Assembly: GCF_030056735.1 (NCBI RefSeq)
Contig: NZ_JASHKN010000001.1
Span: forward strand, 186,001-250,000
Length of the DNA stretch: 64,000 nucleotides
Origin: Rhodococcus sp. IEGM 1409
Lineage (GTDB): Bacteria; Actinomycetota; Actinomycetes; Mycobacteriales; Mycobacteriaceae
Direction: 5' to 3'
Positions 44,979 to 54,813 of this stretch are shown one piece after another. A program made the position numbers and the translations under genes. Each line of letters starts with the position of its first letter. Position 1 is the stretch's first letter. The notes beneath the pieces are model-generated. The model did not search any database and was not told the origin of the DNA. It was given only the letters and a program-made list of their open reading frames with translations.

Positions 44979-46613
44979 TCAGCTTGCTACAGAGACCGAT
45001 TGCAAAATCGCCTTCAAGCCTTCGACCTGCCGGGTCAGCACTGCATTCGGTGCGATGTCCTTCTTGTCGTCACCGATCGAGATGTCGTACCACGGATCCT
45101 CGGTCCGCGACCACGACACCTTCAACCCGTACACATGGTCGATGTAGTATGTGCCGCGCTTGCCTACCTCGACCGCGGTCCGGTCCCCGAGATCGAAATG
45201 CTCGCCGACGCGCCACGGGGCGAAGTTCCGGACAGACACCTTGTAGGAGCGGTAAGCCTTCGTCCGATCGAAGCCGGCCTGGATCGCCTGCAACGCGGAC
45301 AGGGACGCACCGGTACCGCCGGTGGGTTCCCATTCCTCACCCCAGCCCGGGCCGCGGATGCCCATCCTGTTCTGCCGTATCGGATTCGCCATCCGGTGGA
45401 ACGCCAACACGACGTCCTCGATGACAGAGTCCAGGATCCCCAACCCGAGGCCTGCGTTGCCGAACATCGCCCCGATGTAGCCGAGGATCGCGTTGGCGAT
45501 GAGCTTGAGGCCAGCGTTCACCCAGTCAGGGCTGTGACCGCCCGTGACGATTGCCCCGGCGAGCGCCTTGTGGACTGTCCACTGCCACTGACCGATTCCC
45601 GATTTGCCGGTGCGTTTCGCGTTGCGCCACGTCACGAACGGGCGCTCCGAGTTCGTGCCCAGGTACCCAGACAGGGAGTACTCGGGAGGGTTCGGTGCGC
45701 CGGTGATCTGCGTGACGACCTGATTGATCAGATCATCCGCGATCTCGGTAACCAGATGCAGGAGGCCGTCGAGGATGTTGCCGTTCTTACCGCGGTACCC
45801 GGACTTGTCGACGACGTCGAGCGTCAACGTCGTCTCCGTCAACGTGAAGTGATTCGGCGCCGGCTGCGGCATACCCGGGAACCAACGCTTCGCGATGACC
45901 TGCAACCCTGCCATCGCCAAACTCGGTGCGATGACATCGTGCAGTTTCCCGAACCTCGTGGTGATGATCTGCCACATCGACGTATCGCCGAAGAAACTGC
46001 CCGGCAGCACGACGATCGGCCAGTTCGCAGGGTTGAGATTCGCAGCCCAGTTCTGCGGGTTGAAGAGATCCTCCGCCAGACCCCACAGCGGCCCGAAGCG
46101 GCGCAACAGGTTCAAGAACATCAACGTCTTGATGCCGTAAATCGACGGGCCTGCGTACGCCCAGATCTTCGGGGCCTGCAACTCAGCCGGCAGCAGTGGA
46201 TTCGAGTAGCAGACGATCTTCTTCAGATGCTGCCACTCGTGGACGAACTTGATTTCGATGTACTCGAACCCTTGCTCGTCACCGCGGTTGGTGATCGAGA
46301 CCGCCTTACCAGTCCACTCCTTGCCGCCCATCTGGACGCGGATGTGGATGTCCTCTTCGTCTTCGAGTTCCTCGATCACCCACTCGCGGATCTTGTGGTT
46401 CCCGAACAGGGTGAGGTCACCTTCGCCGGCGTCGTTCAGTTTCTCCTCGAACGACGCTTTGACCTCCCCCATGATGCGGACGGGGTTCCGCCAATTTTTG
46501 TCGAACAACCAGATCTTCGGCCGGGACCGCATGATCGAGATGCGCTCGATGGTGCGCTGACGGATTGCCTTCCGAACCTCATCCGGAGTCATCAAAGCTG
46601 TGGGCATCAGCAC
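44979..46613 (-). CDS. Gp37-like tail protein (ReqiPepy6 family)
   Basis: A 544-residue minor tail protein. The first part (WRNPVRIMGEVKASFEEKLNDAGEGDLTL) and the repeated strand pattern match the siphovirus Gp37-like family named after Rhodococcus phage ReqiPepy6, related to baseplate-hub proteins. A central segment rich in Gly and hydrophobic residues (about 340-430) is unusual. GTG at 46613 or ATG at 46607 may start it. Downstream of the Dit-like gene, as in other Gram-positive siphophages, so part of the tail tip that contacts the cell. Confidence 0.75.
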   Translation of the reverse strand: MLMPTALMTPDEVRKAIRQRTIERISIMRSRPKIWLFDKNWRNPVRIMGEVKASFEEKLNDAGEGDLTLFGNHKIREWVIEELEDEEDIHIRVQMGGKEWTGKAVSITNRGDEQGFEYIEIKFVHEWQHLKKIVCYSNPLLPAELQAPKIWAYAGPSIYGIKTLMFLNLLRRFGPLWGLAEDLFNPQNWAANLNPANWPIVVLPGSFFGDTSMWQIITTRFGKLHDVIAPSLAMAGLQVIAKRWFPGMPQPAPNHFTLTETTLTLDVVDKSGYRGKNGNILDGLLHLVTEIADDLINQVVTQITGAPNPPEYSLSGYLGTNSERPFVTWRNAKRTGKSGIGQWQWTVHKALAGAIVTGGHSPDWVNAGLKLIANAILGYIGAMFGNAGLGLGILDSVIEDVVLAFHRMANPIRQNRMGIRGPGWGEEWEPTGGTGASLSALQAIQAGFDRTKAYRSYKVSVRNFAPWRVGEHFDLGDRTAVEVGKRGTYYIDHVYGLKVSWSRTEDPWYDISIGDDKKDIAPNAVLTRQVEGLKAILQSVSVAS

Positions 46614-46659
46614 TCACCAACCCGGTAGATGAAGTTGTCTCTGTGTACCGGTCTCGAAG

Positions 46660-47646
46660 TCACAGCGCTTCACCGCCAAATGCGCGGTCCCACTGCTGTA
46701 CGGCGTAGACACTGAGCTGGGTTTGCGCGGTCCCGCCCTTCAACGTCACCGGCAGTTCAGCGCCGACCGTGTGCGGTGGCAACGCATTGTTGAAGTCGCC
46801 CTGCAGGTTCGCAACTTCTTGAGAATCATCGGCAGTCTCCAAGGCGATCTGCAGAGGATCTGTCTGCACCAGGAACGACTTCCCTACCCCTAGCTGCGGC
46901 AACGGCACATAGATTCTTTGACCAGCCGAGGTGTGCCACTTCGGGTACACACCCAGCGCATCAGGCAACGTGAATGTCGACGTTGCAGTCAGCTCGTTCG
47001 ACGCGTACTCGAGCCAGCACTCCTGGTCCGCCATGTTGTCGATCACCAACGTCCGCTGACTGATCCGGTTCGCACCCGTACCGGTGCCGGTGTCGAAGGT
47101 GACGGTGTCCTGCAAGGTCCGCGAGTACCAGTACGGATCGCACGCCAGCAGCGTCAATGACCACTTGTATTTCGTCGTCAGCCCCGGGCCGCGGCTGAAC
47201 AGGTCCTTCGGGGTGCGCTCCAAACGGACGGTGATCTCGCGCCAGTCGTCCTCGCCGGGGCCGAAGTAGAAGCGCAACACGAAGTCCGGGCGCTTCCCCT
47301 TCGGCGGCTTCATGATCTTCCACAGCAAGGTTTCGACCTGCACGAATTCAGCCCAGTTCCTGCCTTGCACACCGATATCGCAGTCAAGGATCCGTTCCTC
47401 TACCCGCGTGTAATCGCTGGGAGTTGAACCCGCCTGGTATGCGTGCGGTTCCCGAACCGGGGTGATCGGAGTGTGGTAGAAACCCGAATACCCTTCGAGC
47501 AGCGAAATGCCTTGACCCACAAAGTCCGGTCCGAAGATCGGAACAGTGACGATGTCTTCCTCGAACGTCGGACTCGTGGGATCGAAATCGCGCATGATCA
47601 ACAGGACGGGGTAGCCGCCGTTGAAGTCGGGGTCACAGTTGTTCAT
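46660..47646 (-). CDS. Distal tail (Dit-like) protein
   Basis: A 328-residue protein immediately after the tape measure gene, the standard place of the distal tail protein. It shows the Dit-like pattern of an N-terminal beta barrel with VEERILDCDIGVQGRNW and FSRGPGLTTKYKWSLTLLACDPYWYS, followed by a galectin-like beta domain. It should form the ring that connects tail tube and tip. Confidence 0.72.
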   Translation of the reverse strand: MNNCDPDFNGGYPVLLIMRDFDPTSPTFEEDIVTVPIFGPDFVGQGISLLEGYSGFYHTPITPVREPHAYQAGSTPSDYTRVEERILDCDIGVQGRNWAEFVQVETLLWKIMKPPKGKRPDFVLRFYFGPGEDDWREITVRLERTPKDLFSRGPGLTTKYKWSLTLLACDPYWYSRTLQDTVTFDTGTGTGANRISQRTLVIDNMADQECWLEYASNELTATSTFTLPDALGVYPKWHTSAGQRIYVPLPQLGVGKSFLVQTDPLQIALETADDSQEVANLQGDFNNALPPHTVGAELPVTLKGGTAQTQLSVYAVQQWDRAFGGEAL

Positions 47647-47660
47647 CGAATTCCATTCCC

Positions 47661-50600
47661 CTAGACCGGTGTCAGTGCTGTCATGCCGCGGCGGGCTTCG
47701 CGTTCAACTTCCGCGAGGAACTGTTGCGGGGTGCCGTTGTAGCCGTGGAATTCCTGCGTGATGTTGTACGTGTTGCCGCCGCCATTGGCTGCGCGCATCG
47801 CGTCCTTCGCGCCCTGATCGACTGCCTCACCCCAACGACGTTCCAACCCGAGGGGTGATGCGAACTCACCGCCGATCTCCTTGAGTGCGTTGATCCCCCA
47901 CGTGCGGATCTGAGGTCCGAAGTCCTGACGTGCGAGCCATGCGTCGGCGCCTTCCTTCCCACCACGGGCGACGGTGTCGTTGTAATACGTGTCGTCGTAT
48001 CCGGTGTTGTTCGGATCGAACGCCGTCGACGGGCCCGACGCAGCAGCCGCGATATTCACCTCGGGTGCAGGAGCAGTCGCGCCACTCGATACTGACGCCG
48101 CTGTCGCCGCGTTCGTCACTGCATCGCTCGTGATCTGACGGAGAACGTCGATGAAGTCCGGACGCTCGAGCACCGAAATCAGCCGCTCGAAATCAGCAGT
48201 CATCTCAGGAGACAAGACCCGCTCAGGCTGCAACGTGAACTTCGGCATCACACCGATACCGTTCGCGATACCGCCCTGGTCGTAGCCCGCACCGGTCAAC
48301 GCACCGACACCACGACCACCGAACTTCGGATCACGAAGCAAGTAATTCAGTGACGCGCGCAGGTTCGCTTCCGGATCCCAGATGTTGTCGAAACCAGGGT
48401 CCTTGAACGATTCGAATGTTGGGTCGATGACCTGCGCCAGGCCCTTCGACGGGACACCGTTCTGCGCGTTGATGTCCCAGTCGTTGATCGCGTTCGGGTT
48501 ACCACCCGATTCACGCTGGATCTGGTACAGGTACTTGTCGACCAGCGACCGGTCGATCCCCTTCTCGTCGAAGAGCTTCTCGACGAGTGGTCGCCATTGC
48601 TCGGCCCCGGACGACTTGTCGTATGGCACATCACCGCCGCCACCAATACTCTGCGACTTACCCCGCACCTTGTTGAGAGCAGCTTCGGTCACCTTGTCGT
48701 ACAGCGCCAGCGGGATCTTCCCGAACATCCCGAGCTCGGAAAATTCCGGGATGGTCTTTCGGATCGCCTTGACCGGCATTTCGAACAGGTTCGCCGTCTG
48801 GTTCCCGATCGTGTTGATTACTGCGCCGCCAAACTCCTTGACGCGGTCGAACAGCGACTTCCTTTGATCCTCCGACAGTTCAGCGAGCGGCATCGAGTTC
48901 GCCCAGTGAACGTGGTCGAAGTGTCCTGGAAGGTCACCGGCGTAGACCTGGTTCGCGAGCTGGTTCTGGTCGGTGATGGACTGCCCGCCCACGTTGTACA
49001 GCAGCGGTCCAGGGCCGTAGATCAACTGAGACGACTGGGGGTACGCCTCGTAGATCCAGTTCGCGTATTGCTGCTTGTTCGGTCCGTCGATGTCGACGGC
49101 CTGCCCGCGTCCATGGAATCCGGAATGTCCGGGGCGGAGCGCGGAAGTGATTGTCGCTTCGGGGAATGTGTTCTGGATGACGTCCGACATCCATGTGTCC
49201 GCGTCGGATCCGAACATCACGCCACCGCCGATAGCGAAGCGTGCCGGTCCCTTTCCTCCGACGACCTTTCCTCCGTCGCGGTAGTTCCCTGCGAGGACAC
49301 CGTTGCGGATCTGTTCGACAGCTTTGTGTCCGCCAGCGGCGTTCACTTCGGCTGCGGTCCAGACGTGTTCGTTGTTCGACAGCCAGGCGGGGATCTTGTC
49401 CTCACGCGGTCCACCCGCACCGAACACTGCGCCTCCGTCGCGGCGGTGAATCATGTTGTCGGCGATGTTTCCGCCGGCTTTACCGCCTACTTCGCCGATC
49501 GGATCGATGGTCGGCCACGCAGGAAGTCCCAGCATCGAGTGAACCGCGTTCCATGCCTTGCCTAGACCGTTGTTGAGGACGGTGTCGATGATGAAGTTGA
49601 TCGGTGTGGCCGCCGCGCTCCGGAGGCCGTCCCACGCGCTCGCGAACCCTGCAACTGCGCCGGCCCCCCACTCGACTACTTTGTCGAGGCCGGGCTTCAG
49701 ACCGGGGAAGAGTCTTCCGACGATGTCCCCGATGACTTCACCGATTTTGTTGCGGAAGCCATCGAAGTTGATCTTGCCGTCCTCAGTGGTGCCGAAGATG
49801 TTCCTTCCCAGTTCGCCCAGGCTGGACGTGAAACCCGTGAAATCTCCTGTTGCGAGGGAGAACAGAGCCTGACCAGCGTTCGATCCGAAGCGACTGAACG
49901 CTGAACTGCCTTCCGAATCGAAGGAGAAAACGTTCGACAGGGTTCCACCGAGACCGCCCATGAAGTTCGGCATGTCGCCTTCGACGATGCCGCCGAAGAC
50001 CTCGCTGATCTTCGAGCCGAAGTTCCCGAAGAACCCCTTCTGCTCGTCGAGGCTTTCCTGTGTGTTCTGGTTCTCGTTACGCCAGGTCTCGTCGAACTGT
50101 GCCTCAGCCTCGGCAGCAGCCTCGGTGCCCGGCTCGAAGAACGACATCCATTCGGCCTTGGTCATCGGCTTACGCATGCCGCCCTTGCCGTAGGGGTTGG
50201 GCACTTCGATAGTTGCGTCTGCGCCCGGGCTTGTTTCGCCGTTGATTGGCTTACCTGTTGCGTGATCGATGCCGTCGCCAGGGAAGCGCTGCGAAGTGGG
50301 CATCTCGTCGGTGCCGTTCCAGCCGACCCCCTTGGCCCAGGCATGGAAGCCGTTGTTGTCGTCGTTGGTAATCCATCGACCTATGCCGTTGAGCTGGTCC
50401 CACAGACCGTCACTGTTGTCATTCTTCAACCAACGCCAGATCGGCTGAACCAGACCGCTATTGGCTTGGGAGAAGACGTTCCCTCGACCGAGAAGACCAC
50501 CAGTCGCGAGCGCAGTCCCGGAGATTTCGGGCGCATCTCGGCGTGGCCCTGTGATCGCCGGAGGTTCAGGTGCATCTGGGTCCTCGATCAACCCGAGTGC

Positions 50601-53135
50601 CTTAGCCAAAACCAAGACCTTGTCCACAAGCACAATCGCGTTCTTGACCATATTCATGATCTCGCCGACAGTGTCCTTGACTGTCTGCCACCAATTCCCC
50701 ATGCGCTCTTGGCCGTCTGTCGTCTTCATCCAGTCCGAGAATTCGCGAAGTGAGTCAGTCATCGACTCGATCATCGACTTTCCGGTCTTCTCCGACGTCG
50801 CGAACAACCCACCGATCACGCTGCCCACCGCGAGGAACAAGTCTTTGACCTGCTTCAGTGACTCGATCGACTTCTCCATGAAGTTCCGGATCGAGTTTTC
50901 GCCCTCGTCGGACTCAGTCCAGTCGCGGAATTCCTTCATCGTGTCCGCGAACGAATCGCTGAATCCGGGCAGAAATTCCGAGCCGATAGATGCGATGTTC
51001 GTGAGTGCACCGAAAAGGTTGGTGAGTCCGTCAATTACAGGCCCGATCGATGCCTTTGTGTTGTCGAGGATCGTGGTCCAGTCCAGTTTCACCGAGTCCG
51101 AGGACAAGTCATCGATCGCGCGCCGGAGTCCGCCGTTAATTTCGGTTGCTATACCACCGAGACCGATCTTGAGGATCGGGAAATAGTTGTTGGCTAGGTT
51201 GACAATCGAGTCACCCAATCCAGCAAACAGGTTGTCCTGGATCTCGAGTCGCAGTTCTTTCCACGCGTCGCTCAGGCCACGAACTTGCTCCACGAAGGCG
51301 CGAGCGTTCGGGGACAGGTTCGCGAGTGCGTCCGCGTATTCGTCGACGGCGTCAGCGTTCGACGTCATCGCCTCAGCTGCTGCATCCTGCGCGTCGGCGA
51401 GGTTCTGCTGCGCGAGTGTTACCTGATCCTGCGCATCGACAACAGCCTTGTTCGCGTCGACGATGCCCTGATCCGCCTCGGCGACAGCTTCCTTCGCCGC
51501 GACAACTTGGTCGGCTCCTTCAATGCCCTTCTCATTAGCCTTGGCGGCATCCTTCGCGAGTTGCGTGTTCCGGCGCCCAACCTCTTCCTGCTGGCGCAGC
51601 GCCTTGTCCACACCGAGAGCAGCTTCGGACCGATCCAACGCTGACGCTGCAGGGTCCGCGAACGTCTTGTCGTAGGCCTCCCGCGCCCTCGCGAGCGCCA
51701 ACACCGCATCGCGTTCGTCGATCGCGGTGCCCTTGAGCGCGAAGTTCAGATCGTCGATCGTCGCCTTCGCATCTTCACGAGCACGGTTGAGGCTTTCCTG
51801 TGCCTTCTCCGCCTGACGTTGCGACTGCGTGACACCACGCTCAGCCCGGTCTACACCGTCGAGCGCGCTCTCCACCCCACGTTCGGCCGCCGCCACGGCC
51901 TTCGCTGCCTGCGCGCGCTTACGTGCATCTGCTTCCTGCTGTTTCGCGGCAGCCGCAGTGCCTTTCGCTGCGATCTCGGCAGCCTTCGACCCCTTCGAGA
52001 ATGCGTCGAACACACCGGTGAACCCGATGACCATGGTGGCAATACCTGCGACAGCCGCCGCAGCTACAGCAGGTAGCAGTGAGATGATCCCCGCAGCCTG
52101 TGAAAGCTGCCCGAGCAAAGGAACCAGGCTTAGCCCTGCCAGGGCGATCAGCGCCATCTTTGCCAGGCCAGCCGGGTTGAGCATCGAAATTAGGCTGCTG
52201 CCAGCATTCGCGATCATGTTGCCGATGCCCTCGATGCCGGCCATAACGAGGCGGGACATCGAGTTTTGGTCATCTTGCGCGCGACGAAGACGGTGGTGCG
52301 AGTTCGCCTGATCGCCAATCAGTTGGGTGACCCGCGCTGTATGCGTTCCCAGTACGTTGTTGGCGCGGGCAAGCGCGGCCTGCGCTGCGAGCCGCTGAGA
52401 CGTCGTGGAGTTTGATCGTGCGTTTACTTCTTGGAGCCGAGCGTCCGCCACTCGAACTCGGTCGATCGACTCTGCTTGTTGACTTCGGGCCGCCGTGAGC
52501 CTGGTCTGTATGGCCGACAGCTGCGCTTCTGCACTCGCGACGGATGCTCGATCGATCTCGATCTGCATGCGGATCATGCGGATTGGTCCGCCGAGTCGCC
52601 CGTTTCGTCCGCCAATTCCCCCAGCGCCGCCCCCAGCTCCACTGGTGTCGCCGGTGGTGATGATGTTGACGGTCTGCGTCACCGGACGCGTCAGCGTCGC
52701 AATGCGCGCCAGGAAATCAGCTTCGTTCGCGACCGCCAGGAACACCGGAGCCGTGATCCGCGCGACCCGCAAACGTTCCTCGAGCCCCTGAACGAAGGAC
52801 TGAATGTTCTTGACCTCGGGAGTGACCTCCACCTTCGCGCCGGGAAGGTTCTTCGTCGCCTTCCGAACATCGGCATGGAACTTCGCCGTACCCGCGCGCA
52901 ACACCACGTTCGCCGAGAACGACGCCCTGTTCAGACGTTCCTGAGTCTCCCGACGAAACTCCGCCACATCGGCACGGAAAGAAACCTTCGCCGCCAGACG
53001 AACCCGATCGAACTGCTTCTGCGCGGCTTTCGCTGCCTTCTCGGCGGCGACTCTGACGCGGGCTTCGAACTCGGCGCCGACGTTGCCCCAGTCGAGTTCC
53101 GCTGTGACTACAGCTTTTGCGTACGGGGCTGTCAC
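47661..53135 (-). CDS. Tail tape measure protein with cell-wall hydrolase domains
   Basis: An 1824-residue tape measure protein, which sets tail length and helps DNA pass the envelope. Coiled-coil and Ala/Lys-rich regions (about 10-290 and 395-620) flank a strongly hydrophobic stretch (about 295-375). Near the C-terminus lie an M15-like segment (GHSGFHGRGQAVDID near 1341 and HFDHVHWA near 1408) and a transglycosylase-like domain with the Glu in QRESGGNPNA (near 1541) and KGLAQVIDPTF. Two different wall-cutting activities in one tape measure would help penetrate the thick mycolate cell wall. GTG start; the leader upstream is shared with the major tail protein gene. Confidence 0.9.
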   Translation of the reverse strand: MTAPYAKAVVTAELDWGNVGAEFEARVRVAAEKAAKAAQKQFDRVRLAAKVSFRADVAEFRRETQERLNRASFSANVVLRAGTAKFHADVRKATKNLPGAKVEVTPEVKNIQSFVQGLEERLRVARITAPVFLAVANEADFLARIATLTRPVTQTVNIITTGDTSGAGGGAGGIGGRNGRLGGPIRMIRMQIEIDRASVASAEAQLSAIQTRLTAARSQQAESIDRVRVADARLQEVNARSNSTTSQRLAAQAALARANNVLGTHTARVTQLIGDQANSHHRLRRAQDDQNSMSRLVMAGIEGIGNMIANAGSSLISMLNPAGLAKMALIALAGLSLVPLLGQLSQAAGIISLLPAVAAAAVAGIATMVIGFTGVFDAFSKGSKAAEIAAKGTAAAAKQQEADARKRAQAAKAVAAAERGVESALDGVDRAERGVTQSQRQAEKAQESLNRAREDAKATIDDLNFALKGTAIDERDAVLALARAREAYDKTFADPAASALDRSEAALGVDKALRQQEEVGRRNTQLAKDAAKANEKGIEGADQVVAAKEAVAEADQGIVDANKAVVDAQDQVTLAQQNLADAQDAAAEAMTSNADAVDEYADALANLSPNARAFVEQVRGLSDAWKELRLEIQDNLFAGLGDSIVNLANNYFPILKIGLGGIATEINGGLRRAIDDLSSDSVKLDWTTILDNTKASIGPVIDGLTNLFGALTNIASIGSEFLPGFSDSFADTMKEFRDWTESDEGENSIRNFMEKSIESLKQVKDLFLAVGSVIGGLFATSEKTGKSMIESMTDSLREFSDWMKTTDGQERMGNWWQTVKDTVGEIMNMVKNAIVLVDKVLVLAKALGLIEDPDAPEPPAITGPRRDAPEISGTALATGGLLGRGNVFSQANSGLVQPIWRWLKNDNSDGLWDQLNGIGRWITNDDNNGFHAWAKGVGWNGTDEMPTSQRFPGDGIDHATGKPINGETSPGADATIEVPNPYGKGGMRKPMTKAEWMSFFEPGTEAAAEAEAQFDETWRNENQNTQESLDEQKGFFGNFGSKISEVFGGIVEGDMPNFMGGLGGTLSNVFSFDSEGSSAFSRFGSNAGQALFSLATGDFTGFTSSLGELGRNIFGTTEDGKINFDGFRNKIGEVIGDIVGRLFPGLKPGLDKVVEWGAGAVAGFASAWDGLRSAAATPINFIIDTVLNNGLGKAWNAVHSMLGLPAWPTIDPIGEVGGKAGGNIADNMIHRRDGGAVFGAGGPREDKIPAWLSNNEHVWTAAEVNAAGGHKAVEQIRNGVLAGNYRDGGKVVGGKGPARFAIGGGVMFGSDADTWMSDVIQNTFPEATITSALRPGHSGFHGRGQAVDIDGPNKQQYANWIYEAYPQSSQLIYGPGPLLYNVGGQSITDQNQLANQVYAGDLPGHFDHVHWANSMPLAELSEDQRKSLFDRVKEFGGAVINTIGNQTANLFEMPVKAIRKTIPEFSELGMFGKIPLALYDKVTEAALNKVRGKSQSIGGGGDVPYDKSSGAEQWRPLVEKLFDEKGIDRSLVDKYLYQIQRESGGNPNAINDWDINAQNGVPSKGLAQVIDPTFESFKDPGFDNIWDPEANLRASLNYLLRDPKFGGRGVGALTGAGYDQGGIANGIGVMPKFTLQPERVLSPEMTADFERLISVLERPDFIDVLRQITSDAVTNAATAASVSSGATAPAPEVNIAAAASGPSTAFDPNNTGYDDTYYNDTVARGGKEGADAWLARQDFGPQIRTWGINALKEIGGEFASPLGLERRWGEAVDQGAKDAMRAANGGGNTYNITQEFHGYNGTPQQFLAEVEREARRGMTALTPV

Positions 53136-53188
53136 GCCGGAGGCTCCTCGGGATCACACAGTGGTGATGCCCGGCCCGAGGCCAGCAG
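53136..53188 (-). promoter_or_regulatory. Shared leader element, tape measure copy
   Basis: CTGCTGGCCTCGGGCCG (53172-53188) is followed by a hairpin (CGGG-ATCAC paired with GTGAT-CCCG around CACTGT) that runs into the GAGGAG ribosome binding site. The same 17 bases and a hairpin at the same place precede the major tail gene. Confidence 0.6.
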
Positions 53189-53236
53189 CAAAGTTCTATA
53201 TGCAGGGTATCTGTACCCGACGGGTTTAGCGGAAAG

Positions 53237-53806
53237 TCACCGCTGGTGTTGGTTCGCCAACTCGAGCGCAGCCATGAAATCAAAGCCCTCAGCCTCAACT
53301 GCTTCCGGGGCAATTTCCGCCCGTCGAGGATTGAGCGCGATGCGAGGCGGCTCCGTCGTCAGGTCGCGCTGTAACTCTTCGGCTGCCTCTTTGTTTCCTG
53401 ATGCCCACTTCCGCAGAACAGCTTTCACCGTGTTCGTTGCCTGCGCCGGCGGCATCGACACCAGGTTTACCCCGCGCATCGACAGCTCGCCGTCGACGTC
53501 GGACCAGTTGCCCATCGCTTTCCACCATATTTCCTGCACCGTCCACCGCGGCATCCAAAACCATTCCTGCACCAAGGCATCCGCAACAAGGTGGACGAAG
53601 TCATTGCCGATCTTCGAGTCTGGGTCGAGGATCTGCTCGAACAACCATTGTTTGTCGTCGATGTCGCGGAGTGAGCCCATCACTACCTGGATGGGCGAGA
53701 ACGAGATGATCATGTGCACAAGCGGAACAAGGTCCGGCCGGGTCACATGCATGACCCGGCCATCTACTGCCCACGCTGTCGGGTCAGAGACCCACGGTTC
53801 AGCCAC
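53237..53806 (-). CDS. Tail assembly chaperone, downstream partner
   Basis: A 189-residue protein rich in Trp around residues 82-105 (EWFWMPRWTVQEIWWKAM), a feature of the second tail assembly chaperone in actinophages. It lies just before the tape measure gene. It is in the same reading frame as the upstream chaperone gene, separated from it by one TAG and one TCA codon before its GTG, so expression would be by reinitiation or readthrough instead of the usual frameshift. The gap to the tape measure gene (53136-53236) holds the leader element and an inverted GGGTA/TACCC near 53195-53210. Confidence 0.68.
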   Translation of the reverse strand: MAEPWVSDPTAWAVDGRVMHVTRPDLVPLVHMIISFSPIQVVMGSLRDIDDKQWLFEQILDPDSKIGNDFVHLVADALVQEWFWMPRWTVQEIWWKAMGNWSDVDGELSMRGVNLVSMPPAQATNTVKAVLRKWASGNKEAAEELQRDLTTEPPRIALNPRRAEIAPEAVEAEGFDFMAALELANQHQR

Positions 53807-53809
53807 TGA

Positions 53810-54337
53810 CTATCGAGTGCGCTTCGTGGCACGAGCTCGCGCGCGCCGCTGCTCCCGATTCGTCTCCGGAGTGAACCGCTCGATGATCGTGACCACGATT
53901 CGTTCGAGGAAGTCCTGATCGAACTTGTCACCACGCGTGAACAATCGGCGATTGATGTACATGCGAGACGGCTCGTCGAAGATGTGGTTGATGAACGTCT
54001 GCAGCGATCGCGCCTTGTCAGCCGCAGTGGCGTCATCGGACATCATGCCGATGACCAGGTTCCACGCTGACGGATCCGGTTTGCGGGCTCTCAGCTCGAA
54101 ACCATCGACAGTGAGGTATTCGACGTGACCGTCATCCTCGGGCAGGTCAGGAAGATCTTCCGTGCTGAACTGCAGCTCGGCCGGGATGGGGGCACCCTCG
54201 TCATCGACAGTTTTCGGTGTGTCCAGGATTTCGTCGGGGGTTTCGATGATGTCGAGTACCTTCTCGACTTCCTTCGTGGTGGGGTTGCCGTCGGCCTGTG
54301 AAGGCTTGGTAGCGGTCTTGCGTGCGCGTGGAGGCAT
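53810..54337 (-). CDS. Tail assembly chaperone, upstream partner
   Basis: A 175-residue protein with an acidic, Pro/Thr-rich N-terminal half and a folded domain from about 85 (FELRARKPDPSAWNLVIGM, then SRMYINRRLFTRGDKFDQDFL), ending in a basic tail. Position between the tail-completion gene and the tape measure gene fits the lambda gpG-type chaperone. The ATG at 54337 is used; the frame is open further upstream but into the previous gene. Confidence 0.7.
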   Translation of the reverse strand: MPPRARKTATKPSQADGNPTTKEVEKVLDIIETPDEILDTPKTVDDEGAPIPAELQFSTEDLPDLPEDDGHVEYLTVDGFELRARKPDPSAWNLVIGMMSDDATAADKARSLQTFINHIFDEPSRMYINRRLFTRGDKFDQDFLERIVVTIIERFTPETNREQRRARARATKRTR

Positions 54338-54348
54338 TTGCGGTTTCC

Positions 54349-54813
54349 TTAGGTGGTGGTTGGGCGGACGGTGACGTTGGTGGTGCCGAGAACTGTCTTC
54401 AATGCAGTGGTGAGAAACGGGTTCGGTGGGATGCCTTTGACGGACTTCGCGAACACGAACCCACCTGGGCGGCGGGATCCACCGCGTGGCATCGGACCGA
54501 AAACCCCTGGCGTCGGGAACTTCAACGCCTTCGCAGAAACCGGGACGATCGGCTTCTTGTGCGGGCCGTAGATGCCCGTGCCTTCGTGGAGCCATTTCGC
54601 CCGCTCGAGCGGCGACCCGACCCGAAGTCGTGCGGTCCGGCCGACGAGGGTCACGTGATGGGTGATCGACGACCTCGTCTGACCAGAGTCGACAGGGCAG
54701 TCAGCGCGCGCGTGATTCACGACTTGCCGGCCGATGTCGTTCATCCGCTGCATGCCGTCGTGGGCGAGACCCTGCTCCATCCGTTCCCGGTACATCACCA
54801 CGTGGGCGGGCAT
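54349..54813 (-). CDS. HK97 gp10-like head-tail/tail completion protein
   Basis: A 154-residue protein with the gp10-like pattern: an N-terminal helix, CPVDSGQTRSSITHHV, WLHEGTGIYGP and the C-terminal NPFLTTALKTVL. This family closes the neck or terminates the tail in siphophages. ATG overlaps the stop of the preceding gene by one base (TAATG), indicating coupled translation. Confidence 0.75.
   Translation of the reverse strand: MPAHVVMYRERMEQGLAHDGMQRMNDIGRQVVNHARADCPVDSGQTRSSITHHVTLVGRTARLRVGSPLERAKWLHEGTGIYGPHKKPIVPVSAKALKFPTPGVFGPMPRGGSRRPGGFVFAKSVKGIPPNPFLTTALKTVLGTTNVTVRPTTT

Noticed and set aside
44457..46628. A 723-codon open frame on the plus strand opposite the tail genes
   Set aside because: It mirrors two minus-strand tail genes with clear family patterns; its product is Arg/Asp/Val-rich low-information sequence typical of GC-rich antisense frames.
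53810..54030. A -1 frameshift site for the tail assembly chaperones
   Set aside because: The two ORFs are already in the same frame, separated by TAG, so a frameshift would not join them.
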